From the NCBI RefSeq assembly GCF_932526225.1, contig NC_064040.1, positions 3,755,681 to 3,819,680 of the forward strand: 64,000 nt of DNA, written 5' to 3'. Shown one piece after another: positions 1 through 11,206 of the stretch. Position 1 is the first letter of the stretch, and every line of letters starts with the position of its first letter. The position numbers and the translations under genes were made by a program. The stretch comes from Nematostella vectensis. Lineage: Eukaryota; Cnidaria; Anthozoa; Actiniaria; Edwardsiidae. The notes beneath the pieces were generated by a model. The model was not told the origin of the DNA. It was given only the letters and a program-made list of their open reading frames with translations, and did not search any database.

Positions 1-467
1 GCTGATTGTACCTCAGTGGACCATGTATAACCTGTGTTTATTAAGAGTATAATATTGCGGCTCATTTTAAAACCACATAAAATAAACCCTTTCAAGTCTG
101 AATAACCTTTCAACTGGACATCACTTCAAGAAGAAAATATAAAGAAAACACTACATCTATCAATTCTGAAAGGTTGACTTTAAGTAACCATTTCACCATG
201 TTCAAATGTCAAATGACTTCAGAGCTGTTTTAAATTGTAAAACTAAATGCTATTCTGTGTGTTCATAGTTAAGAGCGAATGTGCAACATGATAAAAGTTA
301 TGTTACATTTATCAAAAAAACTTGCTGTATTTGGGAGATAAGATTGACGGTCTCCCTCCTCCCCCTGCAACTCAGTTTACATTCTAATGTGCAAACACAT
401 CTGATTATTCTATTGCTAAAGGGGACATAGTTATAGAATGCCTACAACACTAAATATACACACAAAC

Positions 468-2757
468 CTTATGAGTGAACGGAAACAGGAGAAGCCCAAG
501 TTTCTTGACAACATAAGAAGTGTCCACAGCAAAATAATATTTCAACTTGGATATAGAAACAAATCTGTCAAGCTGAAACACACAAACAATATATAGTGAG
601 TTATGATATGTAACAACAAATGCACTGTAATTGCCTTTTTCAATATACACAAAAGGGTGACATTATAATAAAGAGACATTAAAATAAAAAAAACTCAATC
701 TACACTTGCTCTCACTCACTCTCTTGGGAGTAATTTTCAAGCAAACTGTGAAAAGTAAATTGATGCATGTCCCCAGAATTGAATCGTAGTACTCAAAGCC
801 ACTTCTATTGAATGACAGAGGAAATGGTTGAAAATTTCAACCAGAAACACACAATATTTTTGTACTTAGATCCTTTTTGCGTGCTACAGCCAAATAAAGC
901 ATAATTACAGTTGTACACTACAGTTGGAAAGAATCTATCAAATGCAGGCATACAGTCAACCACTTATTACTGTATCTTAAATACATTTCAACTGAGTTGC
1001 TAAAACTAAAGACAATTACATTTTTCTCTACATATTCCTTTCCCTGTGAAGCCACATTGGTCCCGTACTGAAAAGCCATGTTGGTCATAGGTTGCTGCAT
1101 AAAGTCTGCCCCAGGGAATGGCATTCCCCCTTGGCCCTGGGGGTGGCTACTATGCTGTTCAGCACTAGTGTCGTCAAACAAAGGGGAGGAGCCAGCACTA
1201 TAACCACTGTGCCTTTGATGAGCTGGAATAGTCAATATAATATTAAGGCTATTAGGAATAGTCAATATAATATTAAGGCTATTAGGAATAGTCAATATAA
1301 TATTAAGGCTATTAGGAATAGTCAATATAATATTAAGGCTATTAGGAATAGTCAATAATATTAAGGCTATTTGGCTTAGGATGTGGGAGGAGGAAGCAGG
1401 GCACATAACTAAACAAAAAGGGAAGCAAATTAGTTCAAGGGAAACAGCTACATACAAACAGAAAATTAATAGGAATGGAAAAGAGACGGACAGAAACAGA
1501 AAGTAAAGAGCTGAAAAAAGAAAGGCGTACAGCCAGCCAGACAGAGAGACCACACAAACAGAAAATAAAGAGCTGAAAAAAGAAAGCCTAAAAGTCAGAC
1601 AGGTCAGTATACCTTTCTTTGAGACGTTCCGTTTTTGAACAGGAGGAGGGTTGAAGTAAGGACTCTCATTATCTGAAGAATTAGAAAATCAAAGAGATTT
1701 CAAGCAGAAAATGGAAACAAGATCAAGAAATAAGGGAAAGTTAACACCTTCAGAATGATTAACTATCTCTGTATATCTTCAGTTTTAGACATAAAAAAAT
1801 CATAAAGTGATGTGGTGTGAGAGACTTGCAAAACATGCAGGTCAGATACCATTAGACATGGAAGAGACTCTTTTACGGAGCCCAGGAGACAGTGGGTTTG
1901 AATGTGAAGACAAGAGAAAGACTTTCAGGAGAATTATATGAGCAGGTGAAAAAAATGATGGGGATGGAAAGCAGGAAAATTGGAACATAAAAAAGCTTCA
2001 CAGACTACTCTCTAGAGTGTCATACTTGAAGTGTCCGTAATAACAAGTGTCCGTAATAACAAGTGTCTGTAATAACAAGTGTCAGTAATAACAAGTGTCC
2101 GTAATAACAAGTGTCCGTAATAACAAAGTGTCCATAATAACAAGTGTCTGTAATAACAAAGTGTCCATAATAACAAGTGTCCGTAATAACAAGTGTCCGT
2201 AATAACAAAGTGTCCGTAATAGTAGGGTGTTTGAAAGGTGAGAGTTGACTATTTGTCACGTCGAGTGATGTATCAATGGTTCTTTGTAATGCTTGGTCTG
2301 AAGTCCAGAAGTCCAAATTATGGTTATAAAGGTGCTTAAAAATTGATTGATAAAAATGGTGAAGTAACGACATTATGTGCTGGGTTATATTTTTGGGGGT
2401 TTCTAAGATCGGGCACACCATAGTCAGATCGGAGCCTTCAGATCTATTCAGCTCAAGATGAAAGAGCTGAATTTCATTCTAAACAAATAGGCATATAATG
2501 CTCTTCACATGAAGTTTTAAACATTAGAAATCAACCATAAAAATCAAATGATCAATTAAGAACCTCAAAGGGCTTAAAAGACTTCCTTGTAGACAAATAA
2601 TACAAACAAAAACCCAGGAAAGATATGAGTTAAAAGATAGCCACAAATAAGAAATCGCCCTTGGACTTTTAATCAAATAAAATAACAAGAAATTGCGAGA
2701 TTGCTCGAAAAACCTTTCAAAATATAAGTAAAGCTTACCATACATTGGTGGATCCAT
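468..2757 (-). CDS. YIF1: YIF1-type ER-Golgi membrane protein, 5' part (partial)
   Basis: Four coding exons on the minus strand: 2757-2739, 1672-1613, 1222-1020 and 572-468. All junctions are GT-AG and phases agree. The protein starts [17 protein letters not shown] and continues with a hydrophilic, cytosolic N-terminal region carrying LFDDTS, then [10 protein letters not shown] and GKEYVEKN, then [21 protein letters not shown] and [13 protein letters not shown]. These are the hallmark blocks of the YIF1A/YIF1B family, five-pass membrane proteins that pair with YIPF5/YIP1 and act in ER-to-Golgi and intra-Golgi traffic. The transmembrane half is missing because the gene leaves the window on the left; no further exon was recognised in 1-467. 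Exon 3 begins only a few bases from a 30-bp tandem array in the preceding intron. Start chosen as the ATG of a 19-nt first exon whose split codon fits exon 2. Confidence 0.9.
1227..1374. repeat. 30-bp minisatellite, 5 copies, abutting YIF1 exon 3 acceptor
   Basis: Five head-to-tail units of about 30 bp, four nearly identical and the last 2 bp shorter. Read on the YIF1 (minus) strand each unit contains TTGACTATTCCTAATAG. The true acceptor of exon 3 reads TTGACTATTCCAG. The array therefore runs up to the splice site and its end unit supplies the polypyrimidine/AG context. Confidence 0.9.
2020..2225. repeat. 16-17-bp tandem repeat in YIF1 intron 1
   Basis: About twelve units of the type AAGTGTCCGTAATAAC, with one-base length variants (an extra A before GTGTCC) and C/T changes. 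It lies inside YIF1 intron 1 (1673-2738), and no splice junction is involved here. The minus-strand 133-aa open frame across it has no family signature and is taken as chance. Confidence 0.88.
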
Positions 2758-3050
2758 CCTAGGGATTCGTTATCAGGGAAGTAATGAAGAGAAATAAGTT
2801 GAAATAGGAAGATTTAGCTCATTTCGAGTGCAAGTTTCACAGTTTTGTTTTCACTACGCATGTCTGGATATGACGTCACGAAATGAACGTGGCAGAACGG
2901 AAGCACTATACTTCATGTTTTGTAAAAAAACAGAATTGTAGAGAGAATATTGATAACACTATTCTGCAGCGGTAGCACATGAAGTATATAGCTTTAGTAT
3001 TCTAGTTTGCATGATCTTGGTTTTGGTGATGATTTCTGCATAATTTAGCA
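2758..3050. promoter_or_regulatory. Shared divergent promoter, YIF1 / APMAP
   Basis: 293 bp separates the start codons of YIF1 (minus) and APMAP (plus), so both promoters must lie here or in adjoining 5' UTR. A perfect palindromic cAMP-response-type site, TGACGTCA, sits at 2871-2878. No TATA box in a convincing position was seen. Bidirectional use is inferred from spacing only. Confidence 0.6.
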
Positions 3051-6000
3051 ATGGCTGCGGAGAAAAGTCCCAAAAAACAAACCGATAAGGTGACAAAATC
3101 GGCGAATACAACTCAGACTTCTAGGTGAGAGTTTATGTGTTGCTTTAGTCATGCAAATTTATTCCACAGCTCGAAGAGCACATTCTGTAAACTACTAGTT
3201 ACTAAAGTGATCAATGTTCGGAAATGCTATTTCTTATGCTATTTTATTTAGGACATAGTAGCACCTAAAATAGCGCCTTCCATCTTTTAAAAGCCAAAAA
3301 GTAAGAAGCAATATTATCCAACATGTTCGTCTCATAATCACTTATTTCTTGTTCTTGTTGTTTGTTTGTTTGTTTTAGGTCATGTTTTGGGATATGCATT
3401 GTAACCCTTTTAGTTGTTGCTGTGTTGTTAGTAGGAGCTATAATACTAACTCCATCTCCAATAGATCCTTTGCTATTTAGGTAAGTTTTCCCTATGAAAT
3501 ATGGATCAGGGCTGTAGGACTTGGTGGATATATTGTAATAACAATAGTGCAAAACATGAATATATAAACCATGCCAGCAATGGAGCTCACAATTGAGCAG
3601 CCACATTTCAGCGGCAGATCTAAGATATTTAAAGAGGGGGGTAACAGCATGAGGTCAGACAGTATGTTATAATGTGAGAAACTGAAGGGATAGTACACCA
3701 TGGGTGTGGTCAGGGTAGGGGCAATTATCTGTATTATATAATTGTCATGGTGTTTTCCTGGATCAGGCTATTTTTAGATGCATGCTCATGAGCGCGAATT
3801 GCAGTTAGGGAGAATATTTTCTATCAAAAGAATTGCAAGCTACAATTTAAAGTTGTAGGTAGGGTGTGATTCTGATTAAGGATACCGTAGACCCAAGCGG
3901 TAATTACCCCGCTTTTGCCGGCAAAATCGCTAACGCTCGCGTCGGATTAAAGCAAATGCAAACAAACTATATATCAATTTAAAGCTTAATGATTGTACTT
4001 TCCTCCTAAAATAATCATTTTTTATACGCGCTTAATTTTGAGTGCTTTTGCCTGGTCCGAAGTGCGAAATCGACCACTTTTAAACATGTGAATTATTTAT
4101 ATACACCAAAAGCACGCAACCTCCCGGGATCTGCTTTATATCTTTCGTCATGTACTGAACTGACAAACCGTGTCTACATTTGACGTCACACAGCCTCGTT
4201 GATTAATAATCAAGGGTCAAAGTTAGGCGTGGAATAATTTTGCTTCTTTGGCTACAACGCGCTAATTAAGTCAAATTAAGTAGCAAAAAAAGCTATTGAT
4301 TATCTGCGGCACGGTGTGGCAGAACAATATCTATACTAGATGCTTGCCAATTTGCGCAGGAATCGGGCGGTTAGAAGTGTACCTTTAAATCACATATTTA
4401 GAGAAAGATGGGGTGAAATTAGATTGCGCGATATCGGGGATTGAAGTTGTGTAAACATTAGAGGCAGCGTGACAGTAATGACAGACGAAGAGCAAATAGA
4501 GCCGCGTATGGCAACCAATCACATTGCATGCTCTACACGCAGCGGGAAAACTCTTAGGCGCTCAAATGTCATAGCGCTAGTCGTGCAAGTGAAGGAAGAT
4601 GCCTAGACCGAAGCGAGCTTGCACCAAAGAAAAGAAGAGCGCGGAAAACTTAAAAAGACTGCGAACGGAGACAACTCTCTGTTTTAGGCTTTTTTTCTCG
4701 CTTAGCCTTCTTCAAAGGAAGCCAAGGATTCTTACTTAATCTTGGCGTAGTTTACAACTATGCAAAATTTAGAGTAAACGCTTATAAAGTTGATATAAAT
4801 ATGGATAAATCTCGGATGAAACGTTGATAATGATACTGACGCGCTTGTATGCTAATTAGAGGGAAAAGCCGTAAAACTAAGTTCCCCGGATGTTGATCGC
4901 GGGACTTTGAGCTAAGTAAACAGGATTATGGGATTATTGACACCTTTGAGAATAACGCTACACTCGTTCGAATTCGGTTTTTCTTGAATATCTGGTGGAG
5001 TATTTAAGATTTTGGTGTTTTTTTTTGCTAACATCTAGAGTGTGCCTATTGTCATCGAATGGCATAATAAAAAAATTTCACCCGAAATGAAGCCATTTGG
5101 GTCTACGGTATCGTTAAAGAAGAGAACAACGAAAGTCAAAGTATCCAGAAGAGAACATAGCTGCACGTGCAGTTGAGCTCAGCCAAAACGTCAGCAACAA
5201 AGGTTGCATCAGATTGGCGAACCTGTGCATCTGAAAATGGCCTGATCCCGAGAAAGGCTGTGTGACACCTATGTAATACCAGAATGTGGGGAAGTTGATT
5301 GCCCCTACTTATGAGCCCCTGATTTGGTTGAAGGGATAGCAAATCATGGGTAAAGTTGAAGGGCACACCATGGGTGTGGCTGAAGGGGTAGTACTCCATG
5401 GGCGTGGTTGAAGGGGTAGTACTCTATGGGCGTGGTTGAAGGGGTAGTACTCCATGGGCGTGGTTGAAGGGATAGCATACCATGGGCATTGGTTGAAGGG
5501 GTAGTACATGCTGGGCGTGGTTGAAGGGGTAGCATACCATGGGTATTGGTTGAAGGGGTAGTACATGCTGGGCGTGGTTGAAGGGGTAGCATACCATGGG
5601 TATTGGTTGAAGGGGTAGTACATGCTGGGCGTGGTTGAAGGGATAGCATACCATGGGCGTGGTTGAAGGGGTAGCATACCATGGGCATTGGTTGAAGGGG
5701 TAGTACATGCTGGGCGTGGTTGAAGGGGTAGCATACCATTGGCGTGGTTGAAGGGATAGCATACCATGGGCATTGGTTGAAGGGGTAGTACATGCTGGGC
5801 ATGGTTGAAGGGATAGCACACCATGGGCGTGGTTGAAGGGGTAGCATACCATGGGCATTGGTTGAAGGGGTAGTACATGCTGGGTGTGGTTGAAGGGGTA
5901 GCATACCATTGGCGTGGTTGAAGGGATAGCATACCATGGGCGTGGTTGAAGGGGTAGCATACCATGGGCATTGGTTGAAGGGGTAGCATACCATTGGCGT

Positions 6001-9000
6001 GGTTGAAGGGATAGCACACCATTGGCGTGGTTGAAGGGATAGCATACCATGGGCATTGGTTGAAGGGGTAGTACATGCTGGGCATGGTTGAAGGGATAGC
6101 ACACCATGGGCGTGGTTGAAGGGGTAGCATACCATGGGCATTGGTTGAAGGGGTAGTACATGCTGGGCGTGGTTGAAGGGGTAGCATACCATTGGCGTGG
6201 TTGAAGGGATAGCATACCATGGGCGTGGTTGAAGGGGTAGCATACCATGGGCATTGGTTGAAGGGATAGCACACCATACATAGGCGCTGTTGATGATCTT
6301 TGCTATTTTTATGACAATAAGAGTGCATCCCTTCTATTTCTATTTCGCTAATTTATTATTTGAATGCATTTCTCAATTTGTATTTCTGTAGAGTAAAAGT
6401 TTATTTGACGTTTTTTTTTTTCTACAGCTTACCTTCACCTAAACCATTTGAAGGAGTTCTTGCACCAAACACAAAGCTTCAGGAATCTGAACAGCTTTTT
6501 AAAGGGCAGGTTGTAGGACCTGAATCAATTGCTGTTGATAGCTCAGGTGTGTTTTTAAAGGCCAATGTTTTGAAATGAATTAATAGCTATTGATAGAGTG
6601 GTTGTGTTATGTATTATTTGTATAGTTTAGGATTAGTTTTAAGGTTTTGGGTTTGTCTCCCTATACATTGGAATATGTTTATGTATTTTATTTTGTGTAG
6701 GTATCATTTATACTGGACTTGCCGATGGAAGAATTGTCAAGTTTGTTGGGGATAAGGTTGTTGATGTGGTGCGCACTGGAACCCACAATGATGGATGTGG
6801 TAAGACTAAAAACAAAATAATCCAAATAAATGTAAAATGATCATCCAGACTTGATGAGACCATATATAAAGAATGGTCCAAGAATGGTCTATTGTATTTA
6901 TAAATTAAGCTAAATGGGAACTAAATTATGACAGAATAAGCAGAAGGCTGTAGTAAGCTGTACTGTAATGTCTTTCCAACAGGCAGACCAGAGTTGGAGC
7001 ATGTGTGTGGTCGACCGCTTGGGATGCGCTTCAACAGATACGGCACCAAGCTTATAGTAGTCGATGCATACTTTGGGTTATTAGAGGTAGACACCAAGTC
7101 AAGTAGCATCAGCACCCTAGTTCCTTGTCAGCCTGGTGTTGATGGTGAACCAATAAGGTTTATGAATGACCTGGACATTGCCCAGGATGGCACAATCTAC
7201 TTCACAGATTCTAGTACCAAGTGGCAAAGAATGCATTTTAGGTAAGTACACCATGGATAGTTTACGGTCAAAAGGTAAAAATTCAAGAGGGGGATGTGTA
7301 TTTTAATTGAAAGATTGCAGTTCCTTATTTAAAATTGCACAGGATATTGGTTATCTGGAGCACCTCAAAATTGTGCAAGGCATGTGTGTTGAATCCTTGT
7401 AGTCTTGTGTAGAGCCCTGGCCAAACGGGACGCAAGTTGTCGCAAGTTTTGATTTGCGCTTAAGCCCTGGACAAACGAGACGCAGGTTCTCGCAAGTTTT
7501 GACTTGCGCTTAAGCCCTGGCAAAACGAGACGTAAGGTGTCGCAAGTTTTGACTTGCGCTTAAGCCCTGGCCAAACGAGACGCAAGTCAGCTTTAGTTGT
7601 GGCAAGTTTTGACTTGCGCTTAAGCCCTGGTCAAACGAGACGCAAGTTCTCGCAAGTTTTGACTTGCGCTTAAGCCCTGGCCAAACGAGACGTAAGGTGT
7701 CGCAAGTTTTGACTTGCGCTTAAGCCCTGGCCAAACGAGAGGCAAGTCAGCTTTAGTTGTGGCAAGTTTTGACTTGCGCTTAAGCCCTGGTTAAACGAGA
7801 CGCAAGTCAGCTTTAGTTGTGGCAAGTTTTGACTTGCGCTTAAGCCCTGGTTAAACGAGACGCAAGTCAGCTTTAGTTGTGGCAAGTTTTGACTTGCGCT
7901 TAAGCCCTGGTTAAACGAGACGCAAGTCAGCTTTAGTTGTGGCAAGTTTTGATTTGCGCTTAAGCCCTGGCCAAACGAGAGGCAAGTCAGCTTTAGTTGT
8001 GGCAAGTTTTGACTTGCGCTTAAGCCCTGGTTAAACGAGACGCAAGTCAGCTTTAGTTGTGGCAATTTTTGACTTGCGCTTAAGCCCTGGCCAAACGAGA
8101 CGCAAGTCAGCTTTAGTTGTGGCAAGTTTTGACTTGCGCTTAAGCCCTGGTTAAACGAGACGCAAGTTCTCGCAGGTTTTGACTTGCGCTAAAGCCCTGG
8201 CCAAACGAGACGAAAGTCAGCAGTTGTCGCAAGTTTTGCAAACTTATGTTTTTTGTTGTCTTGCGTCGGATTTGAACATGATTGCTTCAAATTTTGATCA
8301 AATTTTGAACGCGAGTTTGCCAGCTTGCGGTCACTTGCGTCTCGCTTGGCCACCCAACGCAAATATATGCAAGTCCTCGCAAGTAAATCGACAATTTTCA
8401 TCTCACTTTCTCATTTTTTTTTTTGCGATATTATAGAGTAAAAGTATATCTCAGACTATTTGCCTCTAACACTTGGGAAGATGAATTTGAATAATTTATA
8501 CCCATTTTTGGCTATTTTATTTTCTGTTTGCTTGCGCGCATTAGTGTTCGTGAGCAGCGCGCGCTAATGCAAGGCGTATAAAAGTCATCTGTTCACTTGT
8601 TATTTCTGTCTCTAGCAATGCTTTGCTTGAAGGAGACAACACTGGCCGGCTTCTTGCCTTTCATCCCAAGACTGGCGAGCTCGAGGTTTTAATGAGTGAC
8701 TTGCATTTTGCAAACGGTGTGCAGTTGTCCCCTGAAGGAGATTTTGTCCTCGTGGTAGAGCTGCTCACGGCGAGGATTCTAAGGTGAGTATTAGCTTTGT
8801 TTACGTGTGTCAAACCCAATTCTTTTTATTCTAACTCCCAGTTGGATTAGGTGACAAGCAATGTTCAGGTAGCTATTTGTACTTCATGATTACTTAAGGC
8901 TTGAACACTCATGGCCTTGGGCTGTGAAGGGTTTTGATGAAATCCCAGTAAACCTCCCACCCCCATAAAACGAACACTTTACGATCTTGAGGGTGTGTTT

Positions 9001-10075
9001 ATATAGATGTCCCATCTTGTTGCCAATCATGGATAGGACATCAAGATGTAAAGGGAATTTGGCTTCTGAAGATGTTGGCTACATATTGACAAAATTGGCC
9101 TTCTCTTTCAGGTATTATACACGAGGTGAGAACGAAGGAAAGATGGAGGTTTTCGCTGAAAACCTTCCTGGCCACCCTGATAATATCCGGCCAAGCTTCG
9201 GTGGGGGGTACTGGGTTGGTATGGCGGCACCTAGGCGTCCCGGGCTCTCTCTTTTGGACACCCTGTCAACTCGACCATGGCTACGGAGTTTGTTAGCAAA
9301 GGTAATATTTACCTCATCTCACAATTTGAAATAATTCTTTTGAAATATTTTTTTAAGCATACTAACGTTCCCTCCCCCATGACCTTAAGCTCCTTTTGTA
9401 GTATATAACCATAGTAAATAACTATGTCATAACGCTAAATAAATGCTCCTTGGACAATTTTTTTTTCTTTTGTCTTATTCCCTCTCATTCTTTCTTCAAA
9501 AATAAAAGGGAGGACGTTTGGGGGGGGGATCTAATTACTGCAATGCCGCACAAAATAAAAAACAACAACAACGAAATACCGCAGAAAAAAAGGAAACATT
9601 GCGAGGTTTTGAAGGGCATGCGCGAGACCCCAACATTTCCCAGGTCTAACGCTAGATCATCCCGTTCCAAGGGCAAAACCCGCACACTGCAGGACTAATT
9701 AACACCGCAACATTTTAATTTTTACCGCAATACCACCGTTTAAAAATGTGGGTGGGCAGTTTCTAAGATCATTCGTGGGCAGTTTATAAGATAATTCGAA
9801 CCGATCTGCAAATCGCATGTTTTCTGTTTTTTGGTATTGTGTCTGTTTAATTTCTTATAACATTTGTTTACCAGTTTGTGACCCCCAAGATGCTTCACGT
9901 GCTTGCCCCGAGATACGGGCTTATCGTCAAACTGAGCAAAGGAGGAAGTGTACAAAGGACTCTTCATGACCCGACAGGACAAGTTATCAACGGAGTGAGC
10001 GAGGTCCACGAAGAAAACGGTGTACTCTACTTAGGGTCCTACAATGGACTGTTTGTTGGAAAATTAAAGCTATAA
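3051..10075 (+). CDS. APMAP: APMAP, strictosidine-synthase-like membrane protein
   Basis: Eight exons: 3051-3124, 3379-3480, 6428-6546, 6701-6799, 6983-7241, 8616-8783, 9112-9301, 9875-10075; 403 aa, near the vertebrate length (about 416). A short basic cytosolic tail is followed by one membrane anchor (about residues 27-50, FGICIVTLLVVAVLLVGAII), then a six-bladed beta-propeller of the strictosidine synthase/gluconolactonase type. Diagnostic blocks include GPESIAVDSSG, TGLADGRIVK, CGRPLGMRF, RFMNDLDIAQDGTIYFTDSS, GRLLAFHPKTGELEVL, LHFANGVQLSPEGDFVLVVE and LPGHPDNIRPSFGGGYWVGMA. Vertebrate APMAP is a type II ER/plasma-membrane glycoprotein with arylesterase-like activity reported. Introns 2 and 5 hold a TTAA-flanked transposon and two large minisatellites. 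Polyadenylation-type AATAAA hexamers occur at 10401 and 10624. Confidence 0.94.
3876..5117. mobile_element. Non-autonomous TTAA-flanked DNA transposon in APMAP intron 2
   Basis: The ends are inverted repeats, GATACCGTAGACCCAA at 3881-3896 and its reverse complement at 5097-5112, with one further partly matched base outside. Each end is flanked by TTAA (3876-3879 and 5114-5117), the target duplication used by piggyBac and Kolobok elements. The 1.23-kb interior has no credible transposase frame, so it is probably mobilised in trans. Family assignment beyond the TTAA class is not possible by eye. Confidence 0.8.
5330..6285. repeat. 28/29-bp minisatellite in APMAP intron 2
   Basis: About 33 units alternating between two related forms, one with GGTAGTACATGCTGGGCGTG and one with GGTAGCATACCATGGGCATT, both containing GGTTGAAGGG. 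A single diverged unit sits at about 3683-3715, on the other side of the TTAA element, suggesting a seed copy separated from the array by the insertion. All three minus-strand frames are open for 285-339 codons, which is expected when a stop-free unit of changing length is repeated; no coding role is claimed. Confidence 0.92.
7410..8240. repeat. 60-bp tandem array in APMAP intron 5
   Basis: About thirteen units built around AAGCCCTGGCCAAACGAGAC, GCAAGT and TTTTGACTTGCGCTT. Early units are shorter (about 54-60 bp) and lack part of CAGCTTTAGTTGTGG; later ones settle at 60 bp. A related non-tandem stretch follows to about 8390, where pieces of the unit appear in the opposite orientation (TGCGTCTCGCTTGGCC), so the array may have grown from the end of an inverted-repeat element. 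Confidence 0.9.
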
Positions 10076-11206
10076 ACAATACTGCGGATTTCTCCCACAA
10101 TCATAACGCGTTGTCGCAATTCTGTTGTGTGAAAAAAATAGTGAAGCTGTGGTAACATAAAATCCGCCGTCCTGTCAGATCACGCCTCTGTTTCATACGA
10201 CTTAATTTTTCGCTTTATACTCCTGCTGTGGATATATATTTGCATAATATTTGGTATCGCAGTAAGAAAGAAATATCTGCTTTATCAGTACATTTTTCAG
10301 GTTTTTACAAAGTATTCAGTATTGTGCACAAATTAACATCCCCAGTGTTTTATAAATATGCAAAAGATATCCAAATCCTAGAAAAGTCCAGATTGTTCTG
10401 AATAAACATCTCTGAAATTTTCTAGTTTAAGTCCATGATCTCGCTATTGCAGTAGGAAGTTTTATAGCACTATGTTCTAGAGAAGGGGTATACCTTAGAC
10501 GTATTTTCCATAATAGCAAATGACCCTTGGTGTTTGCCAACAAATTGTGTTAGATTTGCACCAACCGGTCATGTGGTTGTTGTAAACAATTGTAACAAAT
10601 TGAAACATCAAAATGGGACATATAATAAACATTTAGCCTCCTTACATGCTCTAGAAAATAAAAACAAGAATTTTTTATAGCCAAGGCTGAGGCTAAATTG
10701 CCTTATGTTTATATGCTTTGAATCAGGAATTCATTAATCAATGTGGTCTGAACCCGCCACATTTCTAAAAAAAAAAGAGTACATGACATATCTCATCTTT
10801 CTGTGGCTGTGCCAAAACACAAGGTTGAAAAGGTATGTTGAACACCTCTGTGAGACAGAGTACAGTAGTTGTACTGACGTTTTAAGCATTATTTTCATCG
10901 GAGCAAAAGAGGTCTCAGATGAAACATCAGCTTAACTACTTTGTTTCACAACCTTGTGTTGATTTATACCTTGTCTACACCACGCCTACGCAGACCATTT
11001 AGTTTTTCTACAGTTTGTCTGTAGTCTTTTTAATTATACCAACCATAAACTGGTCTTCTTAAATCTCAGACAAAGGTATAAAGAGGATCTTTGGTGCAGA
11101 CGCATACCTAAAGTTAAGAAGGATGGCTTCTTTCTTGCATTCTCTATCTTTTTTCCCCATGTTTCCCCCTTGAATATGTAGCATTTCAGGATATCCAAGC
11201 AGACAA
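10076..11206. other. Convergent intergenic gap APMAP / BCKDHA
   Basis: Holds the 3' UTRs and ends of two converging genes. AATAAA at 10401 and 10624 suit APMAP. From about 10815 to 10960 there is an imperfect inverted pair (AACACAAGGTTG and CAACCTTGTGTT), perhaps the remains of a small mobile element. No gene was recognised. Confidence 0.6.

Noticed and set aside
2020..2421. 133-aa minus-strand frame over the 16-17-bp repeat
   Set aside because: Repeat-driven low-complexity frame inside YIF1 intron 1, with no support from splicing or similarity.
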